This document shows, piece by piece, positions 1 to 7,162 of a DNA stretch of 35,718 bases (the first letter of the stretch is position 1; each line of letters begins with the position of its first letter). This DNA comes from Rhodospirillaceae bacterium (lineage in GTDB: Bacteria; Pseudomonadota; Alphaproteobacteria; UBA7985): assembly GCA_002700865.1 (NCBI GenBank), contig PAFB01000067.1, forward strand, positions 1 to 35,718. The letters run 5' to 3'. The position numbers and the translations under genes are program-made. Below the pieces are notes generated by a model. That model was not told the DNA's origin. It made no database searches and saw nothing but the letters and a program-made list of their open reading frames with translations.

Positions 1-12
1 GAATTGGCTCTT

Positions 13-92
13 TGGTGGAGGCGCCGGGTACCGCCCCCGGGTCCGCAACATCTATTACCTGCTTGGTTTATTGCCATAGAGCGAGGCTCGCC
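13..92 (-). ncRNA. ssrA: Two-piece (permuted) tmRNA, acceptor piece
   Basis: On the minus strand this segment ends in an encoded CCA (complement of 13-15), preceded by the acceptor strand CGCCTCCA and a T-arm with stem CCGGG/CCCGG around the loop GGCGGTA. That non-standard T-loop with encoded CCA is the signature of the acceptor piece of alphaproteobacterial two-piece tmRNA, which rescues ribosomes stalled on broken mRNAs together with SmpB. A small GCGA/TCGC hairpin lies at the 5' side. In permuted genes the acceptor piece is transcribed first and the coding piece with the tag frame follows, so the coding piece should lie left of position 1, outside the window. The 3' end is firm; the 5' end is inferred from the promoter and is good to a few bases. 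Confidence 0.85.
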
Positions 93-96
93 TTTC

Positions 97-124
97 AATA
101 TAAGGGTTTTCGACGTGCTTGCAA
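97..124 (-). promoter_or_regulatory. Promoter of the tmRNA gene
   Basis: Minus-strand -35 TTGCAA (complement of 119-124) and -10 TATATT (complement of 97-102; 5 of 6 to consensus) are separated by 16 bases. Transcription would start near 90, just before the tmRNA acceptor piece, which supports both calls. Confidence 0.6.
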
Positions 125-128
125 TTGG

Positions 129-164
129 ATAGCGCGCTTACCGCTCTTAAAGACAACGCGCTAT
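129..164. repeat. Inverted repeat between the tmRNA promoter and thyX
   Basis: A perfect 8-base inverted repeat, ATAGCGCG (129-136) and CGCGCTAT (157-164), with a 20-base spacer. It lies just upstream of the tmRNA -35 box and in the leader region of the divergent thyX. It could be an operator or an mRNA hairpin; no function is shown by the sequence. Confidence 0.4.
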
Positions 165-215
165 GTCTGAATGTGCGTTTGCAGCGGCTTCGGAATTGGC
201 TACTGCTATCTGATT

Positions 216-1166
216 ATGAGTGACAAAACAGACCAAGACCGCAGCATCGACCTTGAGATCGAAGAGCTCCGCGCCTTTACCCGCCCAACTTCGCGGGTAA
301 CGTCGAGCGCCCTTGAGGATCGGCTATACAAGATTTTCCCAGTGCTCGATCACGGCTTTGTCCGGGTGGTTGACTACATGGGGGACGATACATCCATCGT
401 GCAGGCTGCCCGTGTTTCCTATGGCAAGGGCACGAAATCAGTGCGCAATGACGAAGGGTTGATCCGCTACCTCATGCGGCATCGCCACTCGACACCGTTT
501 GAGATGTGCGAAATCAAGTTCCACATCAAGCTGCCCATCTTTGTCGCTCGCCAATGGATTCGTCACCGGACAGCCAACGTAAACGAATACTCGGCCCGCT
601 ACTCCATGCTCGACCGGGAATTCTACATTCCAGCCCCCGAACATCTCGCCGCTCAGAGCGAGATCAACAATCAGGGGCGCGGTGACGTGCTGCGGGATGA
701 GGAAGCGAATGACGTTTTGGAAATGCTCAAAGCCGACGCCGTGCGTTCCTATGACCGCTATGAGACGTTGCTGAACGAGCGCCAGGACGGGCGCATCATT
801 AATGATGACAAGCAAGGCCTGGCGCGGGAACTGGCGCGCATGACCTTACCGCTCTCGGCCTATACTCAGTGGTACTGGAAAGTCGATCTGCACAACCTGA
901 TCCACTTCCTGAGCCTGCGCATGGACCCGCATGCACAGTACGAAATCCGCGCCTTCGCTGACGTCATGTATGACATGGTGCGCGATTGGGTGCCGCTGAC
1001 GGCCAAGGCCTTTGAGGACTACCGCCTGAACAGCTTTTCGCTCTCTGGTCCCATGGTTGCCGCTGTCCGGCGCATGGTCAGCGGTGAAAAGGTTACAGTG
1101 GAGAACTGCGGCATGTCCGCGCGTGAGTGGCGGGAGTTGCAGGCTGCATTGGGGTTGAGCAACTAG
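216..1166 (+). CDS. thyX: Flavin-dependent thymidylate synthase ThyX
   Basis: Makes dTMP from dUMP using methylenetetrahydrofolate and FAD/NADPH, replacing ThyA; cytoplasmic. The ThyX signature is at residues 116-129, RHRTANVNEYSARY: RHR binds flavin and substrate, and Ser126 is the conserved active-site serine. Asn121 stands where many ThyX proteins have Ser, a variation I believe is common in alphaproteobacteria. At 316 residues it is somewhat longer than minimal ThyX, with an N-terminal extension of about 50 residues. An in-frame ATG at 171 is possible, but it adds a Cys-rich stretch unlike the family; MSDKTDQD at 216 is preferred. Neither start has a clear ribosome binding site. The CPBP protease gene follows 4 bases after the stop, so the two are probably cotranscribed. 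Confidence 0.92.
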   Translation: MSDKTDQDRSIDLEIEELRAFTRPTSRVTSSALEDRLYKIFPVLDHGFVRVVDYMGDDTSIVQAARVSYGKGTKSVRNDEGLIRYLMRHRHSTPFEMCEIKFHIKLPIFVARQWIRHRTANVNEYSARYSMLDREFYIPAPEHLAAQSEINNQGRGDVLRDEEANDVLEMLKADAVRSYDRYETLLNERQDGRIINDDKQGLARELARMTLPLSAYTQWYWKVDLHNLIHFLSLRMDPHAQYEIRAFADVMYDMVRDWVPLTAKAFEDYRLNSFSLSGPMVAAVRRMVSGEKVTVENCGMSAREWRELQAALGLSN

Positions 1167-1170
1167 CGCT

Positions 1171-1944
1171 ATGGTCGACCCGACCCCGCCAAACCCCTAC
1201 AGAACCGCTGCATTTGGCCCGGCTGATCATGGCATGATGATTCCGGCGGGGCACGTGGGGCTTGTGCTCGGTGTGCTGCTGTTGCTGACGCCGATTTCGA
1301 TTCTGGTGCAGGGCCTGATTCGCAGCGTTTGGGTGCCTGACGTACCCAGCCACGCCACGATCACCACAGAAGTTCTGCTCAGTCTGGCGCTGATAGCCGC
1401 TCTGTTTCTCGTGGGGCAAAGCGGGCGCTACAGCTGGGAGCGGTTTGGGTTCTGGGTGCCGGTGCGCACGGATTTCCTGTTTGTTGGCGGCGTACTAGGC
1501 GTTTCAATCTTTATCCAGCCGCTGTTCATGTTCGGCTACGACCCGGCAAACTCGACTGACCTGCGCGATACCTTCTTCGCCGCCTTCCATCCGCGGGGCG
1601 CTCTGGTATTTGAGCTGCTGGTTTTCGCCGCTCTGGTCATCCTCGCACCCTTGCTTGAGGAAATGATTTTCCGCGGTTTGTTCTTTGGATGGGCACGGCA
1701 ACGCCTGCGGTTTGTGGACGCGGCAATCTTCAGCTCGCTCGTCTTCGCTGCTTTTCACGCGCCCTACGTGGACGCGCTGGGCTGGCATTGGGGATTGCGG
1801 GCTTTGGCGATGATTTTCACGTTGGGAATGCTCTCGGCGCTGCTGTTTGAGCGCACAGGCTCGCTGATCGCGCCGACGCTCCTGCACGGCTTATTTAACC
1901 TACAGGCGACGATTCCTTTGATGTTGGATATCCCGCCAGCTTGA
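1171..1944 (+). CDS. CPBP family intramembrane metalloprotease
   Basis: Integral inner-membrane protein of 257 residues with several hydrophobic helices, of the CPBP/CAAX-protease-like family (ABI, PF02517). The catalytic motifs are visible: EExxxR at residues 163-168 (LEEMIFR), FxxxH ending at His196 (FAAFH) and HxxxN at 239-243 (HGLFN). These residues form a glutamate/histidine active site buried in the membrane. The substrate is unknown; in bacteria the family ranges from bacteriocin immunity to poorly characterised housekeeping roles. It starts 4 bases after thyX and so is likely translated from the same transcript. It lies just before the HflKC-DegP block, but nothing in the sequence ties it to them. 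Confidence 0.85.
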   Translation: MVDPTPPNPYRTAAFGPADHGMMIPAGHVGLVLGVLLLLTPISILVQGLIRSVWVPDVPSHATITTEVLLSLALIAALFLVGQSGRYSWERFGFWVPVRTDFLFVGGVLGVSIFIQPLFMFGYDPANSTDLRDTFFAAFHPRGALVFELLVFAALVILAPLLEEMIFRGLFFGWARQRLRFVDAAIFSSLVFAAFHAPYVDALGWHWGLRALAMIFTLGMLSALLFERTGSLIAPTLLHGLFNLQATIPLMLDIPPA

Positions 1945-1981
1945 ATTAACTCCCGCAGACCCCACGTTTCGGGTCAAAGAT

Positions 1982-2002
1982 GCGCCTCGAAAAGGCAGGC
2001 GC
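1982..2002. repeat. Small hairpin upstream of hflK
   Basis: GCGCCT (1982-1987) can pair with AGGCGC (1997-2002); a competing shorter stem GCCT/AGGC (1984-1987 with 1993-1996) is also possible. It sits between the CPBP gene and hflK, about 18 bases before the hflK Shine-Dalgarno sequence, and has no T-run, so it is not a convincing terminator. Confidence 0.3.
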
Positions 2003-2032
2003 GAACACTAGCGATGATTTAGGGAAATGTTG

Positions 2033-3415
2033 ATGTCAGATTTGGGTGGCGATAACTCCAACCTGAACCAGAGCTCCAACGGGTCCGGCCCGTGGGGTGG
2101 CGGTGGCAAAGGACCATGGGGTGGTTCCGGCAATAACGGCGGCGGCAATCGTCCCGGCTCGGGCGGACAGGGCCCGTGGGGTGGCGGGTCCAATGGAGGC
2201 GACGGCAACAACAGCGGAAGCAGCGGTGGCGGTAATGCCAATGTCGAAGAGCTGTTCAACCGGGCCCGCCGTAACCTTGGCGGCGGCGGTAGTGGCGGCG
2301 GCGGACGTCGTCAGGCACCGGGCGGGTTCCCGCGCAATCTGCCGCTTCCCCTGATTATCCTCGGTCTGATCGCGGCTTTTGCTGTCGTCTGGTGGAACGC
2401 CGGCGGTGTGCGTCTGGTATCGCCTTCGCAGCAGCTGGTCGTAACCTTCCTTGGTCAGTACCAGACGACCAAGGGCGAAGGTCTGCAAATTCAACCGCTG
2501 GCACCCTTGCAGCGCAGCTTCGTGGTCAACGTGCTCCAACAGCGGGAAACACCGGTCGGTGCAAATGGCGAACGTGTTGACGTTTCTGCCATCATCGAAC
2601 GCCGCAACCAGCGCCTGGCACAGTCTAACCCGCGGGCCAGTTCCACAACGGAAACGCTGACCGAAGAGGATTTCGTTGAGCCGAACGTGGTTCTTCAGGA
2701 GCTGCAGAACGAAACCCGAGGACGATTGAACCAGAATCTCATGCTCACCAACGAAGGCAAAATCGCCGATGTTGATGTCAACGTCTTCTGGAATGTCAAC
2801 AACGCGCAAGACTTCCTGTTCAACGTCAAGGACCCTTCCGAGGGCCTGGGCGGCCTGAACTCGGTTGATCCGACCGAAACCATCAAGCTGGCGGCCGAAG
2901 CCGCGCTGCGCTCAGCTGTGGCGACGCGGGATTTGGATGAGGTGGTTGACCGTACCGGTCTGGCCATCGACATCGAAACCCAGTTGCAAGCCCTGCTCGA
3001 TGAATATGGTGCCGGGATCAACGTGGTACGTGTTGACGTCCCCTACGCTCAGCCACCGCTGGCGGTTCTGCCGTCTTACAACGCGGTGAAAAACGCTGAA
3101 AAGACCAAGAACGAAATCATCAACAAGGCGCAAGCTGAAGCGACCCGCGTGACCAATGAGGCCCAGGGTACGGTGGATAAGGTTCTGCAAGAAGCGACAG
3201 CCTTCAAGAACGAGACCGTCGCTGCGGCGCGCGGTGAAGCGGAGCGGTTTACGCAGGTTCTCTCGGCCTATCAGGAAGCACCAGATGTGACCGTTCAGCG
3301 CCTGTACCTCGATACCATGCAAGATGTCCTGACCAACGCTGACATGACGATTATCGATGAAGCTTTGGGCGGCGACGCTTTGCCTCTGCTTCCCATTAGC
3401 CCTTTGAACCAATAA
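2033..3415 (+). CDS. hflK: FtsH protease modulator HflK
   Basis: Inner-membrane SPFH/band 7 protein that assembles with HflC into a large periplasmic cage around the FtsH protease and modulates membrane-protein turnover. Residues 1-100 are Gly/Asn-rich with three GPWGG repeats, as in many HflK proteins. One membrane helix (about 103-124, rich in Leu, Ile and Ala) is followed by the SPFH domain and then an Ala/Glu-rich coiled coil (about 345-420). The start is ATG 2033, not ATG 2027, because AGGGA at 2021-2025 gives 7-base spacing to 2033 and only 1 to 2027. This gives 460 residues, slightly long because of the Gly-rich head. hflC follows 22 bases downstream. Confidence 0.93.
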   Translation: MSDLGGDNSNLNQSSNGSGPWGGGGKGPWGGSGNNGGGNRPGSGGQGPWGGGSNGGDGNNSGSSGGGNANVEELFNRARRNLGGGGSGGGGRRQAPGGFPRNLPLPLIILGLIAAFAVVWWNAGGVRLVSPSQQLVVTFLGQYQTTKGEGLQIQPLAPLQRSFVVNVLQQRETPVGANGERVDVSAIIERRNQRLAQSNPRASSTTETLTEEDFVEPNVVLQELQNETRGRLNQNLMLTNEGKIADVDVNVFWNVNNAQDFLFNVKDPSEGLGGLNSVDPTETIKLAAEAALRSAVATRDLDEVVDRTGLAIDIETQLQALLDEYGAGINVVRVDVPYAQPPLAVLPSYNAVKNAEKTKNEIINKAQAEATRVTNEAQGTVDKVLQEATAFKNETVAAARGEAERFTQVLSAYQEAPDVTVQRLYLDTMQDVLTNADMTIIDEALGGDALPLLPISPLNQ

Positions 3416-3437
3416 GCGAAAACGGAGACCTGAAGTC

Positions 3438-4304
3438 ATGAACCGAATTCTTATCCCCGTTGCCGGCGTTATTGTTGCCGTTCTTTGGGCTTTGTCCGCC
3501 GTGGTCGTCGTGCGCGAAGACCAGCAGGCCGTCATCCGATCATTTAACGCAATTCAGCGGGCCCAGACCGACTCTGGGCTGAGCTTCAAATTGCCTACGC
3601 CGTTTGGCTCAGTTGATTTTATCGAAAAGCGCGTGCTGGCCACCGACCCGGAAATCGAGCAGTTCATTCTGTCCGACGATACCCGTCTGGATGTCGATTA
3701 CTACGTCCGTTACAGGATCACCGATCCCATCACCTATGTCCGTAACACCAATGATCTGCTGAGCGTTCAGCAGGTTGAGCAGGCGTCCAAAGACAGCCTC
3801 TCCGAAGCCTTGCGCTCGGTGAACCTGTCAACGGTTCTCTCTGATCAGCGGGATCAGTTGCTGTTGGAAGTGCGGTCCAGTATTTCCGACAAGATGGGAC
3901 AGCTCGGGATTGACGTGGTGGATATTCGCATCGGCCGCGCTGACTTCGTGGCGGAAAACCTGCCCTTTGCGTTTAATGAAATGTCTGCGGACTTGCTGGA
4001 TACCTACAAGTCAGAACTCTCCAACGGTTCCGCAGAAGGTGAGCGCTTGCGCGCTACGGCGAACCAGGAAGCCAGAACCCGCGTCGCAGAAGCCAACGCA
4101 ACGGCCGCCATCATGCGTGGTGAAGCTGAAGCGGAAGCTGCCCGGTTGCTTAACGCGGCCCATGGCCAAGATGTTGAGTTCTATACCTTCTGGCGTTCTA
4201 TGCAGTCCTATCGGGAGTCGATTGCCACGGATGAAAAGTCCCTGATTCTGACGACCGACAATGACTTCCTGAAGTCATTGCAAAGCCCAAATTTGCTGCA
4301 GTAA
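3438..4304 (+). CDS. hflC: FtsH protease modulator HflC
   Basis: Partner of HflK in the HflKC-FtsH complex. The 288-residue protein has an N-terminal signal anchor (about residues 4-25, LIPVAGVIVAVLWALSAVVV), an SPFH/band 7 domain with the conserved start VREDQQAVIRSF, and an Ala/Glu-rich coiled coil near 190-240 (SAEGERLRATANQEARTRVA region). The C-terminal segment YRESIATDEKSLILTTDNDF is typical of HflC. GGAG at 3424-3427 provides a ribosome binding site. A strong terminator follows at 4319, closing the hflK-hflC unit and separating it from the protease gene downstream. Confidence 0.93.
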   Translation: MNRILIPVAGVIVAVLWALSAVVVVREDQQAVIRSFNAIQRAQTDSGLSFKLPTPFGSVDFIEKRVLATDPEIEQFILSDDTRLDVDYYVRYRITDPITYVRNTNDLLSVQQVEQASKDSLSEALRSVNLSTVLSDQRDQLLLEVRSSISDKMGQLGIDVVDIRIGRADFVAENLPFAFNEMSADLLDTYKSELSNGSAEGERLRATANQEARTRVAEANATAAIMRGEAEAEAARLLNAAHGQDVEFYTFWRSMQSYRESIATDEKSLILTTDNDFLKSLQSPNLLQ

Positions 4305-4318
4305 AGCTGATTTAGGAA

Positions 4319-4355
4319 ACGATCCCCCGGTTCAGTCAGGGGGATCGTCTTTTTT
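4319..4355 (+). terminator. Intrinsic terminator after hflC
   Basis: A perfect 10-bp stem, ACGATCCCCC (4319-4328) and GGGGGATCGT (4339-4348), with a 10-base loop, followed by CTTTTTT. Located 15 bases after the hflC stop. Confidence 0.9.
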
Positions 4356-4589
4356 GTCCCTATGCGGGATCGAGACACTTGCCTCATTTGGCAGCATCGC
4401 CACATTCACAAAGGCAGAGCCTGCATTCACTGGTCCTCACCCTTTGGTGAAGTCCGGGATTTCGACCGTTATTGGTCTAGGTTCAGACACAATTGACCCC
4501 AATTTCTGAGGCGTGACAGGGCGGACTCACCAAACGAAGGCCGTCTTTCTAGCAGAATAACTAATTTTCAGTTTTTAGGAGTGAAACGC

Positions 4590-6056
4590 ATGAGACACTT
4601 TGGCTTGATGAGCCTCAACAGTGTGCGCGCCAGCTTTGGTTTGATGGCACTGGCCGTCGTCGCAACGGCCCCGGTTGCCAACGCAAAACCTGCGCCGGAC
4701 AGCTTTGCCGATATCGTCGAAGAATTGCTGCCAACAGTCGTTAACGTTTCGACATCAGCCGCCGCCAGCCGCAATCCGCTTGATTCGGAGGAGTTCCAGC
4801 AGTTCCGCGACTTCATGGAACAGTTCGGACGTCCGGCGCCACTGCCGGAACCCAATGGACGCCGGGCGCAGTCACTCGGGTCAGGATTCATCATCGATGA
4901 AAGTGGCATCATTGTTACGAACAACCACGTCGTAGCCGGCGCGGAAACGATTACGATTACCCTCCACGATGACACCCAATTCGAAGGGACGTTGTTGGGC
5001 ACGGATGAGAGTACCGACCTCGCCGTGGTCAAAATTGAGCCCGGAGATGTGGATCTGGTCGCGACGGAGTGGTCCGACAGCGACGAGGCGCGCGTGGGTG
5101 ACTGGATCGTGGCGATCGGTAATCCGTTTGGTCTTGGCTCCACAGTGACAGCAGGCATCATCTCAGCCAAAGCCCGCGACATTCGCTCAGGCCCCTATGA
5201 CAGCTTCATTCAGACCGACGCATCGATCAACCGTGGCAACTCAGGCGGTCCTTCCTTTGACATCGAAGGCCGTGTCGTCGGTGTGAACACAGCGATTTTC
5301 TCGCCCTCAGGCGGGTCTGTGGGCATTGGTTTTGCCATCCCGTCGAATATCGCCAAGACCATCGTGGACCAACTGGCCACGCGTGGCGAAGTGCGCCGTG
5401 GCTTCTTGGGCACGCGGATTATGCCGGTGGGTGTAGATGAAGCCGAAGTTCTGGGTATGGACGATCCACGAGGCGCGCTGGTGCGCTCGTTGATTGAGAC
5501 GGGCCCTGCGAAGGATGCCGGGATCGAACCGGGTGACGTGATCATCAAATTTGACGGCAAGGACGTCAAAAATGCCCGTGATCTGCCGCTGATGGTGGCG
5601 CAGACCCCCGTGGGTAAGCAAGTGCGCGTCGTACTTTGGCGTGACGGTGAGGAACTGACTGTTTCGCTGTCTCTGGGCTTATTGGAGCAGGACGACATCG
5701 CCGTTGCCACCCCGCCCGCACCCGCGCCGGAGGAAGACGACAGTATCCCCGGTGAAGAAGATCTGCGCGCCTACGGTCTTGCCGTGACACCGCTGAACCG
5801 CGACGAGCTCGAAGACTTGCAACTGCCCGGCTACGAAGCGGGCGTGGTCGTCACGGAACTGGTCGAAGACAGCCCCTTTATTGATCAAGGGCTGACGGCA
5901 GGGGACATCATCCTCGAAATCGATAACGCGGATGTAGATTCTGCTGAAGATGTCGCCTCGGCGATCCGTTCAGCCGACGAAGACGGTGCGGGCATTATGG
6001 CCGCGGTTATCGTGCGAGAGGGCCAGCGTATCTGGCTGATCCTGCGCACGCGTTAA
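4590..6056 (+). CDS. degP: Periplasmic serine protease/chaperone of the DegP/HtrA (Do) family
   Basis: Degrades or holds misfolded envelope proteins. A Sec signal peptide (residues 1-32, cleavage after ANA) is followed by a trypsin-like domain with the full triad His113 (TNNHVV), Asp143 (STDLAVV) and Ser218 (RGNSGGP), then two PDZ domains (about 268-360 and 390-488) joined by a Pro/Ala/Glu-rich linker. The start is ATG 4590 because AGGAG (4577-4581) is 8 bases upstream; the in-frame GTG at 4581 overlaps that site. The 488 residues match Do proteases with two PDZ domains; DegP and DegQ cannot be told apart from sequence alone. It follows hflKC but is separated by a terminator and about 230 bases. 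A weak heat-shock-like CTTG (4378) and CCACAT (4400) pair lies upstream, not convincing. Confidence 0.93.
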   Translation: MRHFGLMSLNSVRASFGLMALAVVATAPVANAKPAPDSFADIVEELLPTVVNVSTSAAASRNPLDSEEFQQFRDFMEQFGRPAPLPEPNGRRAQSLGSGFIIDESGIIVTNNHVVAGAETITITLHDDTQFEGTLLGTDESTDLAVVKIEPGDVDLVATEWSDSDEARVGDWIVAIGNPFGLGSTVTAGIISAKARDIRSGPYDSFIQTDASINRGNSGGPSFDIEGRVVGVNTAIFSPSGGSVGIGFAIPSNIAKTIVDQLATRGEVRRGFLGTRIMPVGVDEAEVLGMDDPRGALVRSLIETGPAKDAGIEPGDVIIKFDGKDVKNARDLPLMVAQTPVGKQVRVVLWRDGEELTVSLSLGLLEQDDIAVATPPAPAPEEDDSIPGEEDLRAYGLAVTPLNRDELEDLQLPGYEAGVVVTELVEDSPFIDQGLTAGDIILEIDNADVDSAEDVASAIRSADEDGAGIMAAVIVREGQRIWLILRTR

Positions 6057-6076
6057 TCCGGCTGTTCGTCTGGGAT

Positions 6077-6109
6077 AAAGGGGCCGCGACGACCGCGGCC
6101 CCTTTTTTT
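6077..6109 (+). terminator. Intrinsic terminator after degP
   Basis: A 9-bp GC stem GGGGCCGCG (6080-6088) and CGCGGCCCC (6094-6102), extended by three A-T pairs, with a 5-base loop and seven T (6103-6109). It separates the protease gene from miaA. Confidence 0.92.
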
Positions 6110-6134
6110 GTGGCCAATCACGGGTTGGCAGGTC

Positions 6135-7061
6135 ATGTCTAGCGGCATGACGGCGAACATTTCCGCGATTTATGGCCCCACAGCTTCGGGCAAAACCGCT
6201 TTGGCGATCGAGCTGGCGCGTGCGACTGGCGCTGTGGTTGTCAATGCCGATTCCATGCAGATTTACGATGATCTGAGGATCGTCACGGCGCGACCGACGA
6301 TAGCGGAGGAAGCGGCGGCCGAGCATCGGCTCTATGGCGTGCTGCGTGGGGATGATCCCTGCTCTGTTGCGCGATGGATTAGGTTGGTGAAGGCTGAGAT
6401 CGAGCAGATTGCGCCTCGGCCCGTGATTTTGGTCGGCGGCACCGGTCTGTATCTCAGCGCGCTGCACGACGGGCTATCCGAGATTCCTGACCCCGGGCCA
6501 GAGGTCCGAGAGGCAGCACAGGCGCGGTTGCAGGCGCTGGGACAGGCAGCGTTTCGGGCAGAGGTGCTGCAGCGCGATCCACACACGCCCTCAACCATCA
6601 TTGATCCACAGCGATTGCTGCGCATCTGGGCGGTTTGCGAGGCGACGGGAAAGCCCTTGAGTCAGTGGCAGGGCGACCGAAAGGGAGGATTGGGGCCTTT
6701 TCCCATCTTTGATCTGGCACCAGACCGGGACCATTTGCACGATCGCATCAATCGCCGTTTTGATCACATGCTCACCCTCGGCGCGGTTCAGGAAGTGGCA
6801 GATTTGCTGGCCCGCAACCTCCCGGCCACCATGCCAATCATGCGGGCTGTGGGGGTTCCGGAGTTGGCGGCGGTGGTGCAGGATCGCTTGGATATCGACA
6901 CAGCGCGCGAAAAAGCCTGTGCTTCCAGTCGACAATATGCGAAACGCCAGCTCACTTGGGGTCGAAACCAACTCACCAGCGCAATAAAATTTCGTGAATA
7001 CCCCATCGAAATGGAATATTTAAAAACAATCAAGGCTGATATCTTGTCAGTTATTGGCTGA
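6135..7061 (+). CDS. miaA: tRNA dimethylallyltransferase MiaA
   Basis: Transfers a dimethylallyl group to A37 of tRNAs that read codons beginning with U; cytoplasmic. P-loop GPTASGKT is at residues 14-21 and the conserved DSMQIY at 39-44; VGGTGLYLSAL and the C-terminal RQYAKRQLTWGRN (tRNA-binding region) follow. At 308 residues it has family length. ATG 6135 is chosen; ATG 6108 lies in the preceding terminator T-run, and ATG 6147 would remove only four residues. No strong ribosome binding site is seen. It lies between the degP terminator and ilvB, with about 100 bases before ilvB and no strong terminator between them. Confidence 0.92.
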   Translation: MSSGMTANISAIYGPTASGKTALAIELARATGAVVVNADSMQIYDDLRIVTARPTIAEEAAAEHRLYGVLRGDDPCSVARWIRLVKAEIEQIAPRPVILVGGTGLYLSALHDGLSEIPDPGPEVREAAQARLQALGQAAFRAEVLQRDPHTPSTIIDPQRLLRIWAVCEATGKPLSQWQGDRKGGLGPFPIFDLAPDRDHLHDRINRRFDHMLTLGAVQEVADLLARNLPATMPIMRAVGVPELAAVVQDRLDIDTAREKACASSRQYAKRQLTWGRNQLTSAIKFREYPIEMEYLKTIKADILSVIG

Positions 7062-7162
7062 GACGGTTGACGGTCAATTTTGTCTCTGGTTAGCCTACCC
7101 CTGAAATTGCGGGAGTCGCATCCCTCTACCGACCCAATTTTTTGAGGCATCAGGTTCGAAAC

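Noticed and set aside
2036..2809. Long open frame on the minus strand opposite hflK (257 codons)
   Set aside because: It is the antisense shadow of the GC-rich hflK gene; its product is low-complexity and resembles no family.
4357..4589. Heat-shock or envelope-stress promoter for degP
   Set aside because: CTTG/CCACAT near 4378-4405 is a poor match in sequence and spacing; no ECF-type GGAAC element is present. The gap also has a small TCACC/GGTGA hairpin (4437-4450) of no clear role.
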